Assembly: GCF_015751905.1 (NCBI RefSeq)
Contig: NZ_JADOUF010000001.1
Span: 7,254,001-7,318,000 of the forward strand
Reading direction: 5' to 3'
DNA from: Longispora fulva
GTDB taxonomy: Bacteria > Actinomycetota > Actinomycetes > Mycobacteriales > Micromonosporaceae
Length of the DNA stretch: 64,000 nucleotides
Shown: piece by piece, positions 46,374 to 54,596 of the stretch
How positions within the stretch are numbered: position 1 is the stretch's first letter
Layout of the letters: each line of letters opens with the position of its first letter
Program-made: the position numbers and the translations under genes
Notes under the pieces: model-generated
What the model was told of the DNA's origin: nothing
What the model saw: only the letters and a program-made list of their open reading frames with translations
Databases searched by the model: none

Positions 46374-47347
46374 CATCACAACGACACGCCATTTTTGGCG
46401 TGCCTGCCATTCAGACCTCTGGTGAGACATCGTCCCTACGGCGCGTGATTCTGAACTTGTGGGAACACGTGTATGGGCAGCCGATCGGTGAACTTGAAGA
46501 CGATATTGCATGCTGTCGTCTTTACTTCGACCCAGTTGCTCGTGGTCATAAGCTCAGAGAACGACTGGCTCAATTGGAGCCTGTGCCTCACGAGCTGCAG
46601 TCGGCGGCTGCCCGGCTGGGTGATCCACTAGTGGTTGACGCAGGCGGCGGCAGGTTTCTTGTTGGGATTGAAGCTCGACTCCTGTTGGAGCTCCTCAATG
46701 TATACACGGACGGGCAAGGTCGCTTCCTTGCACCGATTGAGGCGATTCACGATTTCGACCGTGCAGCGCTGAATGTATACCGTACCTGGACTCGGCATCG
46801 GTTGGATCAGACCCTCGCGCTGAAAGACGGGCGAGGAGATGAGGTAATGCAGGCGACCAGTGTCGGTATCGTGCTTGCTCTACTTGTCAATCGGTCCAAT
46901 ACTCCGGAGCGTGCGATCGGGCGGCTGCGGCGCGTCGATGAAGTAATTCATCTAGCTGCAGCTGCATTCGCCGACAAAATATCCACAAGCCGGCGACGAT
47001 CGGAAGACGAGCAGCGACTGAAAGGAGGGTACTGGCTTACCGAGGCTCGCCGTCGGCTAGCCGATCGTCTCATCGTTACCGACTCATCCCGCAGTATCAC
47101 TAGCTTGGTATACGTGCCAGTGCGGCATATTCACGATGTGGTTGAGTACCTAGGCCGAGACCTCGCCCGTCGGGCAAGCATCTCACCTTCTGCTATTGAA
47201 ATTGGTTTTGATAATCTGGTCGACGCATTTCGAAGTCGCTCCGCTCTGCTTGCTAGTGAAGGTATGGCGTTTGAGCGACCGGCCGACACTGTGAGGTTGA
47301 AAACACTATTGGTGGAGCAGTTTGAGAAAGAAAGGGCTAGGCAATAA
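46370..47347 (+). CDS. Protein of unknown family, third gene of the SMC-like operon
   Basis: A 325-aa mostly helical protein. It contains E-D-D-I-A-C-C-R-L-Y, a G-G-G-R-F-L-V-G-I-E strand, R-R-R-S-E-D-E-Q-R-L-K-G-G and an I-H-D-V-V-E-Y-L-G-R segment. No nuclease or other effector motif can be identified by eye. It begins with TTG overlapping the ATPase stop (TTGA), with a G-A-G-G-A-G site about 8 nt upstream. The coupling strongly suggests it acts in a complex with the ATPase as partner or effector. Confidence 0.75.
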   Translation: MTSQRHAIFGVPAIQTSGETSSLRRVILNLWEHVYGQPIGELEDDIACCRLYFDPVARGHKLRERLAQLEPVPHELQSAAARLGDPLVVDAGGGRFLVGIEARLLLELLNVYTDGQGRFLAPIEAIHDFDRAALNVYRTWTRHRLDQTLALKDGRGDEVMQATSVGIVLALLVNRSNTPERAIGRLRRVDEVIHLAAAAFADKISTSRRRSEDEQRLKGGYWLTEARRRLADRLIVTDSSRSITSLVYVPVRHIHDVVEYLGRDLARRASISPSAIEIGFDNLVDAFRSRSALLASEGMAFERPADTVRLKTLLVEQFEKERARQ

Positions 47348-47395
47348 TTGGCCCGTTAGGCCATTTTTGGCGAGGGCTACCACCTGTCGCCGCCT

Positions 47396-48790
47396 TCAGT
47401 CGCGCCGGAAAAGTAGTAGGCGCTCCGTAAGCTCAATGTCGTGTCGCATGCCGGTCGAGGCCCAGCGTAATCCGCGCTGTCTTAGTGCCAAGTCCTCTTC
47501 GACGCGAAATCCCAAGTGCTCGGCAATCTCTCCGATAAGAGCTGGAGTATCGATGTAGACCCCGTAGGGGGCGCTGTCCCCAATGAGCCAAACGCTAGGA
47601 GCTCCTGACTCTAGGACTTTAGCTAGTCGGCTGAGCACATCCAAAATGCCAAGAAAGTAGTCGGGTACGACTCGGTCGTACTCCTTTCCGCGCCCGCGCG
47701 ATTTTCTCTGTATTTCGAGTTCTGATGTGATGTCCTCAATGCGGGTAAAGGTCTTACCCAATTGAGCCAAGCCGCTACTCGCTGTTGATGCGGCGTTAAC
47801 GCTACTTTGCTGCGTTGTAGCTGTAACCATTCCGGATCGAACGGTCTTGCACATCTCGGCCCAACTTGTCACATCACCCCAGAAGTACAACTCGAGCCTT
47901 GTTGCATCCGCGTAGTCAAAATTATTGAGATACGGAGGAGAAGACAAGCAGCCATCGATACTCCCAGGTGAAATACTCTCCCAAGCTGTATCGGTTCGGG
48001 AGTCGCCACAAATCATGGAGGCCGACGTCCGTGCTTCGAGTTTAGCGGACTTGCTCAAATCATCTTGCATGAGTCTTATGCGCGCGATGAAGCGCTGCAT
48101 TGGTTCATTGTAGCGTTGTTTGCGTTGAACGCCGGGCCTCTGGTACGGCCATCCAACCTTGACCGCTGCCAGGTCTCTGAGGGAGGCCAGAAGCGCCCAT
48201 TTTAGATACGGTGACCAGGGGGCCGAGTAGTTTTTCTTAATAGCGTCTCGAAGTGCCACTAGCTGCTCGAGGTCTCCAGGGGAGAAGCAGCGCTGAACCA
48301 AATCTGGTTGCTTCGCTGCCGCTGAACGTGCGCCTTGCCTGCGAGAAACAAGCTTATTGGCGGCAATCACAGTCTCGGCTGCCGCGCTACCTAGATTTGT
48401 CGAAGGCCCGGGTGGGTGCGACAGTTTTAGTTCTGCGAGTTCTGCGATCAGTGGATGCGCTTCGATCCCAACGAACCCCAGTCCGATGCTTCGTGCGGCG
48501 GTACCCGCGACACCTGATCCTGCGAAGCAATCCAGGATGGTTCCCCCGCTGGGGAGGTTCAAGTAGCCGAGGAGTGTGGTTGCATAGTCCGAAGCAAATC
48601 CCGCGGGGTACCTGAACCATCGATCGAAGGGCTGGCTGTTGCTGGTCCCGTGTCGGCGTCCACGACCTGAGGTTGGCGTAATGGGGGCAAAGGGCACTCG
48701 CTCTGTCAGCGGAACGATCGGCTCGGTCATGTCCGAACCGTGCGAGCTGAGTTCCTCGGGAACAGACTGTACGGTTGAGATGATGGGCAC
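47396..48790 (-). CDS. DNA amino-methyltransferase
   Basis: A 464-aa SAM-dependent DNA methyltransferase. Motif I is L-D-C-F-A-G-S-G (about residues 86-93) and motif IV is S-P-P-Y (284-287). Roughly 190 residues lie between them, suggesting a specificity region in that interval. S-P-P-Y is most common in N4-cytosine enzymes, though N6-adenine cannot be excluded. It is convergent with the ATPase operon and 54 nt after the kinase gene on the same strand. It may mark host DNA for the system or belong to an incomplete restriction system. ATG 48730 is an alternative start. Confidence 0.88.
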   Translation of the reverse strand: MPIISTVQSVPEELSSHGSDMTEPIVPLTERVPFAPITPTSGRGRRHGTSNSQPFDRWFRYPAGFASDYATTLLGYLNLPSGGTILDCFAGSGVAGTAARSIGLGFVGIEAHPLIAELAELKLSHPPGPSTNLGSAAAETVIAANKLVSRRQGARSAAAKQPDLVQRCFSPGDLEQLVALRDAIKKNYSAPWSPYLKWALLASLRDLAAVKVGWPYQRPGVQRKQRYNEPMQRFIARIRLMQDDLSKSAKLEARTSASMICGDSRTDTAWESISPGSIDGCLSSPPYLNNFDYADATRLELYFWGDVTSWAEMCKTVRSGMVTATTQQSSVNAASTASSGLAQLGKTFTRIEDITSELEIQRKSRGRGKEYDRVVPDYFLGILDVLSRLAKVLESGAPSVWLIGDSAPYGVYIDTPALIGEIAEHLGFRVEEDLALRQRGLRWASTGMRHDIELTERLLLFRRD

Positions 48791-48844
48791 AATGACTATT
48801 TCACCACATGCGACTTCTGATCAAGACGGGGCCCGGGGTAAGGG

Positions 48845-50161
48845 CTAGGAGGAGTTCTGTGTGACCAGCGCCGTTCGGAGGGTCACACTGCGAGGCTGCC
48901 ATGACGGTGACTGATGATGGTATTCAACCGCGCCGGCCGCTCGAAGTGCTTGTGCCATTGCCTGCCCGGCTTTCTCGTCGAGGCGCTCCAGCCAGCTTTC
49001 GGTACGTATTTTCTGCCTTGGGCTGTTCCAGTGAAGCTCAGCCCTGAAGTATTCTTCGGCGACGTCTTCTCCGAGGCCATATCGTGCATTTGATAAGAGC
49101 ACCTTCAGGATAACAAGTACAAAGTTCAGCGGAGTGTTCGCATAGTCGCGGTCTCGATTATCCCAGTCCATAGATACTAGATGGCGAGCCATGTTCTGCG
49201 CGAGGGCCGATGCGTTTGTGGACTCCGCAGCCGCCCATACTTCAAGCTGGGCCGACGGGATTCGTGCCAAGTGATCGATGTAGAGAAGGCTGCTTTCGCG
49301 ATGTTCTAATGCAAGGTCGACAATCGCCGACAGATCTTGGCCTTGCTGGATTATGAAATCATCTATTAGAACACGCATATGCTCTGTGGGCATCACGCTA
49401 GGCTGAAGGAAAACTGCGTCCAGTCGCTCTTTCACTGCAGCCATACTTGTTGGCCTACGCGCTATTTCACGAGAGGTGCAAGCTCTAACGAAGGCCCGCC
49501 AATGTTGCTGAGGGCCTTCTGGTAGCAACTCCTCATTCCCCGCAGGTTCCTGGTTGCAGATAAACCACGCAGCCACCCTTCCCAAGCTGTAGACATCTGC
49601 TGGTGCAGTCGCGACATGGCCGTTCCACCAGGTTTCGGGTGCCGCGTAGCCGTATGTTCCCAACGCGGCTCCAGTTTTTGTGAGGCGTTGCGAAACCTGA
49701 CTATCAGGCTGCCTAACCAACCCCCAATCCGCAATTACCCAACGAAGATCGCCGTCGACTGGATTTTCCAGCGCAAGGATATTCTTCGGTGTAATATCTC
49801 TATGAAAGTATTTCGCCTCGTGTGCTACGGATAGAGCATCCGATATCACATGAATGAGAGTGGCAAGGTCTTCTTCGTTGAGTTGGTTGCGGAGTTCGTG
49901 CAGGTTTCCCTTAGCTAGGGGCATTGTGAACCATCGGGAATCCGGGTCGAATTCCAGGATGGGCATAATGTGAGGATGGGCGAGCTTACTTTGGACATCA
50001 ATCTCCCTGCGAAGACGTTCCCGCCCTAGCGAGACGTCCCGGGACTCCTTGAGTGCGACGATTTCGCCATCGGCCTTGCGTTTAGCTTTCCAGACTCTGG
50101 CAAAACCGCCAACGCCGATGGGGTCGCCCATCAGTCGATACAGTTTTTTGTGGTCTACCAA
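48845..50161 (-). CDS. Ser/Thr protein kinase with unknown C-terminal domain
   Basis: A 438-aa soluble protein. The kinase domain (about residues 8-265) has the glycine loop G-V-G-G-F-A, Lys38, the catalytic H-R-D-I-T-P-K-N (Asp122) and the activation segment ending A-A-P-E (174-176). The metal-binding DFG is D-W-G (145-147). A helical C-terminal domain of about 170 residues is unrecognised. Unlike the other kinases here, codon use is AT-richer and there is no membrane segment. It is co-directional with the methyltransferase. Confidence 0.88.
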   Translation of the reverse strand: MVDHKKLYRLMGDPIGVGGFARVWKAKRKADGEIVALKESRDVSLGRERLRREIDVQSKLAHPHIMPILEFDPDSRWFTMPLAKGNLHELRNQLNEEDLATLIHVISDALSVAHEAKYFHRDITPKNILALENPVDGDLRWVIADWGLVRQPDSQVSQRLTKTGAALGTYGYAAPETWWNGHVATAPADVYSLGRVAAWFICNQEPAGNEELLPEGPQQHWRAFVRACTSREIARRPTSMAAVKERLDAVFLQPSVMPTEHMRVLIDDFIIQQGQDLSAIVDLALEHRESSLLYIDHLARIPSAQLEVWAAAESTNASALAQNMARHLVSMDWDNRDRDYANTPLNFVLVILKVLLSNARYGLGEDVAEEYFRAELHWNSPRQKIRTESWLERLDEKAGQAMAQALRAAGAVEYHHQSPSWQPRSVTLRTALVTQNSS

Positions 50162-50267
50162 GATCCTAGCCCTTCCTTTGGAAGGTCAGTCTACTAGCTC
50201 GAGGTGTGCCGTGCCGTCTGCAATGGACGGACGTTTCATTCGCCCGTCTGGATCTTTCGGCCAGTCG

Positions 50268-50900
50268 GAAGTAGCCATGTCCAGGCGGGCCGCCGTCGGC
50301 GCCAGCGCCGACGGGCAACGCGAGGTCCTGAGCCTGAACGTGACGTCTATGGAGGACGCGCGAGCTGGTTGGTGGTTCCTGCGCGGTTTCGTCTCACGCC
50401 GCCTGGGCGCAGTCAGTCAGGTTATCGCCGACGCTCGTGTCAGCCTCATCCAAGCGATCGTCGGCCCTGCCGGGTGCCGGCTAGCAGTAATGCCGCACCC
50501 ACTGCCCGCGCAACCTGCACACGAAAGTCCCGAAGTTGGAGCAGGCGTGGGTCGCGAGCCGGGTTCGCACGATCTTCGACCAGCCCGATGCCGTGACGCC
50601 CAGTTCGGTCGGGTAGTCGACTCGATCGCCGAGAAGTTCCCGGCTGCCGCCGAGCAGCTCGATGAGGCCCGAGGCGACTTGCTGTCGTTTGCCTCGTCCC
50701 CTGAGAGGTCTGGGTGACAGATCTGGTCGAACAACCCGCAAGAACGTCTCAACAAGAAGATCCGCCGCCGCACCAACGTCGTCGGGAACTTTCCGAACCG
50801 GCCCTCTATCTTCCGACTCATCGGCGCGATCCTGGCCGAACAGACAGACGAATGGACCGAGCGAAGGCGCTACATGGAACCTCATTCCGCCCACTCCGAC
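50268..50900 (+). pseudogene. Decayed IS256 (mutator) family transposase
   Basis: Pieces of an IS256 transposase occur in successive frames. First comes A-V-G-A-S-A-D-G-Q-R-E-V-L with V-I-A-D-A-R, then R-V-R-T-I-F-D-Q-P-D-A after a frame change. Next is F-P-A-A-A-E-Q-L-D-E-A-R, and after another break I-W-S-N-N-P-Q-E-R-L-N-K-K-I. The end is A-E-Q-T-D-E-W-T-E-R-R-R-Y. At least three frame changes plus a stop make it inactive, and the N-terminal third is missing. Confidence 0.85.
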
Positions 50901-51253
50901 ACCGCCAGCGACGCCCCCGTCCTTGGCACCCGCCATATTGCATCCACACGGATCACTCGGAGATCGCCCCTGCCTGGATGAGGTCTCCTGTCGAAGTACG
51001 GAAGCTTGCGCGTCCAGCCCCGCCATGCTGTCGGCGCGTTGCTCTCAACCTGCCTCGCATGACTCGAAATGATATGACTCACGCTTCGTCCGGACTTCTG
51101 GCCTGATTTGGGCTGGAGGCCCAAACCAGGCCCACTTCTGTCTTGGTGGTTGTAGGTGGAACTAGACGGTCCTAGACGAAACTGGCGGACGCCCTGCTGG
51201 TCAGCGACCCAAAGCGGCTTGTTGTAGATCGTTGTGTTCAGCCATGGGGCTTT
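50901..51253. other. Right end of the element, gene-free
   Basis: No supported gene is seen in these 353 bases. It carries C-A-G-G-C-C-C-A-C-T-T-C-T-G near 51127, which recurs near 41026 at the left end. The pair could be integrase arm-type binding sites. Confidence 0.45.
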
Positions 51254-51284
51254 GGGGTTCGAGTCCCTGGCGGCGCACAGCAAC
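51254..51284 (+). repeat. attR-type direct repeat
   Basis: An exact 31-bp copy of the tRNA-Lys 3' end found at 40815-40845. It marks the right end of the integrated element. No tRNA 5' half is present here. Confidence 0.92.
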
Positions 51285-51285
51285 G

Positions 51286-51323
51286 AACTGGCCAGACACT
51301 CAGGTGTCTGGCCAGTTTTGTTT
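51286..51323 (+). terminator. Original tRNA-Lys terminator displaced by the element
   Basis: A perfect 14-bp stem (51286-51299 with 51304-51317) with a T-C-A-G loop and following T-T-G-T-T-T. It starts 1 nt after the right repeat, so before insertion it would have lain directly behind tRNA-Lys. Confidence 0.8.
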
Positions 51324-51404
51324 CACCTGGCAGTTGGTTGCCCGATGGTCGCCGCCCGGTTAACCTGCTGCGGATCTGCCATTCTATTAATCACGGGGAA
51401 TGTC

Positions 51405-53477
51405 TTGCGTACTTTACGCACAATTACGGTCATTGCCGGGGTCAGTGCTGGCATGCTGCTCACCGCCGGCCCCGCGCTCGCCGCGCCACCGGCCGCGCCG
51501 TACAACTTCCTGAGCATCAGCGAGGCCGGCCGCAACGTCGTCGTGAGCACCTCCAACAGCGTCTCCGTCTCGAATGGCGTGTCGGTGCAGCCCGTCGGCG
51601 ACGGCATCACGTACGTCACAGTCACACCGCCGAGCGGCCAGAAGTTCCACGTCGGCGCCTACCAGACGCTCCAGACCGCCGACGACACCCGGGCCGGGCT
51701 GGACGTCGTCCAGCACGAATGGGGCTGCGGCCAGAGCAACACCGCAGGCACGCTGAACATCGGCGAGGTGAAGTACGACGGTGACGGTCGCCTCAGCGCC
51801 ATCGCGGCGTCGTACAACTACGACTGCCGGGGCGGTCTGGCCGGCGAGGTGCGGTGGAACTCGACCATCGGCTACCGGACGACGTCGGCCTCCACCGGTG
51901 AACTGAGCTGGGGCGGCACCGAGAACGGCCAGCTCTCCCCGGCGCAGCGGATCACCCTCACCGGCCAGGGCCCCCAGCCCACCCACTTCGGCGCCGCGGC
52001 GCTGACCGGGGCGCAGGCCACGAGCTTCCAGGTCACGGCCGAGGACTGCAAGGGCCGTGACCTCGGGTACGGCCAGACCTGCTTCGTCGAGGTCGCGTTC
52101 CGGCCGAAGGCCAAGGGGGCGGCCACCGCCACCGTCGAATTGACGAACGACACCCAGGCCGGGCGCGTCGTGGTCAGCCTCCGGGGCGAGGGCTTCGTGC
52201 CGGCCAGGGGCACCTACTACCCGGTGACACCGACCCGGATCCTCGACACCCGCAACGGCGGTGGCACCTACGGACCGGGCTCGGTGCACAACCTGCAGAT
52301 CACGGGTCAGGCTGGTCTGCCAGCCAGCGGCGTGTCCGCCGTCGTGGTGAACCTCACTGTCGTCGACCCGTCGGCACCGAGCTTCATCACGGCGTACCCG
52401 AAGGGCATCGTCCGGCCGCAGGTCTCCAGCCTCAACTTCGCTGCCGGCTGGACCGGGGCCAACTCCGTCACGGTGCCGGTGGGCGCCGATGGCCAGATTT
52501 CCCTCTACCAGCACGGGGGCCAGGCGCACGTCCTCGTCGACGTGCTCGGCTTCTACGCCGGGTCCAACGAGGTGCTTGCCACCCGGGGCCTCGGCAGCGA
52601 CTACCTCCCCGTCAAGGTCGAGCGGCTGTTCGACTCGCGGGAGGACCTCAAGCGCCCGGTGCCGGGCGGCTACCAGGTCACCGTCCCGGTCGCCTACACC
52701 GACCTGACCGAGCACATCACCGCACTGGCGCTGAGCATCACGGCCGTCGACCCGACCGGCCCGGGCTACTTCACCGCCTGGTCCGGGGACGGCCCGCGTC
52801 CGCAGACCTCCACCCTGAACTTCGCGGCGCACCACACGGTGCCGAACATGGCGATCGTGCCGACGTCGAACTGCGCGCCGCAGTGGTCGTGCCTGCCGAC
52901 CACGCGGGTCACCATCCACAACTTCGGCTCCGACGCCCACATGATCGTCGACATCGTCGGGATCTACGTGGACGCGAACCTGGAGCGTGGCCTGCGCTTC
53001 AACCCGGTGCAGCCCGTCCGGATCACGGACACCCGCGAAGGCCTCGGCGCCGGCCAGCTCGGCCCGCAGACCATCACGACTATCCAGGCGCCGCCTTCGG
53101 TCGCGGGTACCAACACCATCGCCCTGTCGGCGAACGTCACGGCGGTGAACTCGACCGCGTCGACGTTCCTGACCCTGTGGCCGGCGCTGAACGGCGACCC
53201 GGCCCGGCCGACCGCGAGCAACCTCAACCCGGCCCCCGGCCAGACGGTCGCGGTCGCCACGATCACCGAGATCGGCGAGACGAACAAGTTCAACGTCTAC
53301 CACCACGCCGGGTGGTCCCACCTGCTCGTGGACGTGAACGGGACCTTCGAGATCCCGTGGTACAAGACCCTGGCCGTCAAGGGTGGGGCTGGCGGGCGGT
53401 CGGTGTCGGCGGTGCCGGGGCGGCAGGCGCCGGCGCTGTCCGGGGACAGGCCACAGTCGGTGCTCGCCGCCGGATAG
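51405..53477 (+). CDS. Secreted protein with three tandem beta-domain repeats
   Basis: A 690-aa secreted protein. The signal peptide is about residues 1-28 (P-A-L-A-A). A lectin-like or uncharacterised domain (about 35-150) is followed by an HYDIN/ASPM-like Ig domain (about 165-265). Three repeats of about 120-140 residues then each start with a T-R-I-L-D-T-R-like motif and end in L-V-D-V-L-G-F-Y (second V-D-I-V-G-I-Y, third V-D-V-N-G-T-F). The TTG start at 51405 has a GGGGA site at 6 nt; no ATG/GTG gives a sensible signal peptide. Likely a surface or matrix protein. Confidence 0.8.
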   Translation: MRTLRTITVIAGVSAGMLLTAGPALAAPPAAPYNFLSISEAGRNVVVSTSNSVSVSNGVSVQPVGDGITYVTVTPPSGQKFHVGAYQTLQTADDTRAGLDVVQHEWGCGQSNTAGTLNIGEVKYDGDGRLSAIAASYNYDCRGGLAGEVRWNSTIGYRTTSASTGELSWGGTENGQLSPAQRITLTGQGPQPTHFGAAALTGAQATSFQVTAEDCKGRDLGYGQTCFVEVAFRPKAKGAATATVELTNDTQAGRVVVSLRGEGFVPARGTYYPVTPTRILDTRNGGGTYGPGSVHNLQITGQAGLPASGVSAVVVNLTVVDPSAPSFITAYPKGIVRPQVSSLNFAAGWTGANSVTVPVGADGQISLYQHGGQAHVLVDVLGFYAGSNEVLATRGLGSDYLPVKVERLFDSREDLKRPVPGGYQVTVPVAYTDLTEHITALALSITAVDPTGPGYFTAWSGDGPRPQTSTLNFAAHHTVPNMAIVPTSNCAPQWSCLPTTRVTIHNFGSDAHMIVDIVGIYVDANLERGLRFNPVQPVRITDTREGLGAGQLGPQTITTIQAPPSVAGTNTIALSANVTAVNSTASTFLTLWPALNGDPARPTASNLNPAPGQTVAVATITEIGETNKFNVYHHAGWSHLLVDVNGTFEIPWYKTLAVKGGAGGRSVSAVPGRQAPALSGDRPQSVLAAG

Positions 53478-53496
53478 CGGCCACCATCCGCTAGAG

Positions 53497-53532
53497 AGAG
53501 TCCCTGATCCGCAGACGCGGGTCAGGGACTCT
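53497..53532. terminator. Bidirectional hairpin between convergent genes
   Basis: A perfect 11-bp stem (53497-53507 with 53522-53532) followed by T-T-T, 19 nt after the three-repeat gene and before the end of the dioxygenase gene. Confidence 0.75.
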
Positions 53533-53609
53533 TTCGTGCCGGCCTGCTGACCTTCCGGGACCACCGCGCTGGCCCGCACCCCGGACTGGTGGGTGCGGAC
53601 CAGCGACGG

Positions 53610-54488
53610 TCAGACGCGCTGCCAGAGGGCGGGCACGTTCGGCGGCTCCCACCCGACCATCGACGTGTGCCCCTGCAGGCACCGGTAGTTCAGGCCGTTG
53701 TAGGAGACCTGCGCCCCGGTCGCGTACGCCACCCCGGCCCGCCAGGTCCCCTGCGGCGGCGCGCTCGTCGGCGGTCGGGTCGTGGGCGGGGCCGTGGTCG
53801 GCGGGGCGCTCGTCGGCGGGCGGGTCGTCGGGGGCGCGCTGGTCGGCGGGTTCTGCGGCACGTTCAGCAGGAAGTCGAAGGTGCCGTTCTTGGCCGAGCC
53901 GACCTGGGTGACGTTCATGACGAGTACCGGGTCGAAGATGGTGTCGGAGGCGTTGCGGGGCTCGTTCGGGAAGTAGAGCTGCGTGGTCAGGACGCCGCGG
54001 CCGGGGGCCTGCACCTTGACGTGGATGTGCCGGGTACGCCCCGGGTAGAGCCCCGGCACGATCGTGGTCAGGGTGAACCTGCCCATCGCGTCGGTGAACT
54101 GGTGGCCCCGGAACCCGTTGCCCGCGTTGTCGTAGACGCCGCCGTTGTCGCACTGCCAGAAGTCCATCAGCGCGTTGGGGATCGGGGTGCAGGCCAGGCC
54201 GAACACGTAACCGGTGACGGTCAGGCGGGTGCCGACCGTGCCCGGCTCCAGCAGCGAGGTGCGCAGGGGGGAGTTGGGCTTGAAGTACGGGCCCTCGGTC
54301 TGCGCCGGGGTCACGTGGTCGCCGTCGTCGCAGAACGGGGTGGGGGTGAGCGGCTGGCCGTGGGGCGTGGTGCCCTCGGCGACGGACGGCAGCGCGCCGA
54401 TCAGCAGCGGTACCGGCAGGGCGAGCAGTGCCGCCTTGAGTAGGGTCTTGCGGCGGATGCCCTCGGGGGGCGTGTCGTGCGTGGTCAT
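53610..54488 (-). CDS. Secreted intradiol dioxygenase with carbohydrate-binding module
   Basis: A 292-aa protein with a signal peptide (about residues 12-38). An intradiol ring-cleavage dioxygenase domain (about 55-215) has E-G-P-Y-F and later Tyr and H-I-H iron-ligand motifs. A Pro/Thr-rich linker of repeated P-P-T-S-A-P-P-T-T blocks (about 216-245) and a C-terminal CBM5/12 chitin/cellulose-binding module (W-x-x-G-V-A-Y-A-T-G, Y-R-C-L-Q-G-H) complete it. It probably opens catechol rings of lignin-like aromatics while bound to polysaccharide. Confidence 0.9.
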   Translation of the reverse strand: MTTHDTPPEGIRRKTLLKAALLALPVPLLIGALPSVAEGTTPHGQPLTPTPFCDDGDHVTPAQTEGPYFKPNSPLRTSLLEPGTVGTRLTVTGYVFGLACTPIPNALMDFWQCDNGGVYDNAGNGFRGHQFTDAMGRFTLTTIVPGLYPGRTRHIHVKVQAPGRGVLTTQLYFPNEPRNASDTIFDPVLVMNVTQVGSAKNGTFDFLLNVPQNPPTSAPPTTRPPTSAPPTTAPPTTRPPTSAPPQGTWRAGVAYATGAQVSYNGLNYRCLQGHTSMVGWEPPNVPALWQRV

Positions 54489-54596
54489 GAGGGGTGCCTC
54501 CTGGGGCTGGCCGCGCGCGGCGGCTACCGGTGGACGGATGTTCGCCGCACGCTGCGGCGACGCCCATCGTCGGCCCAGGAGGCCTTACCTATCAAT

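Larger units (their letters stand above)
40846..51284. mobile_element. Integrative element in tRNA-Lys, about 10.4 kb
   Basis: The element is bounded by identical 31-bp direct repeats. It contains a tyrosine recombinase next to the tRNA, a toxin-antitoxin pair, decayed transposase genes, and a low-GC five-gene core (about 43.8-50.2 kb). No replication, transfer or phage structural gene is seen, so it looks like a cargo island that depends on others for transfer. Base composition of the core is clearly poorer in G+C than all flanking genes, showing foreign origin. Confidence 0.9.

Noticed and set aside
43769-47347. Assignment of the ATPase operon to Wadjet
   Set aside because: Wadjet needs four genes including JetD with a topoisomerase-like domain and a longer SMC; sizes and order do not fit.
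43769-50161. Assignment of the island core to BREX or Pgl
   Set aside because: There is no PglZ phosphatase, no BrxC/PglY-type large ATPase, no BrxL protease, and the methyltransferase is much shorter than PglX.
50049-50717. A plus-strand open frame across the kinase start and IS256 remnant as one gene
   Set aside because: Its first part is antisense to the kinase gene, and the later part is only one frame of a frameshifted transposase.
40846-51284. Prophage
   Set aside because: No capsid, portal, terminase, tail or lysis gene can be recognised; only an integrase is shared with phages.
51414-53579. A 721-codon open frame on the minus strand
   Set aside because: It is antisense to the three-repeat secreted protein and shows no domain.
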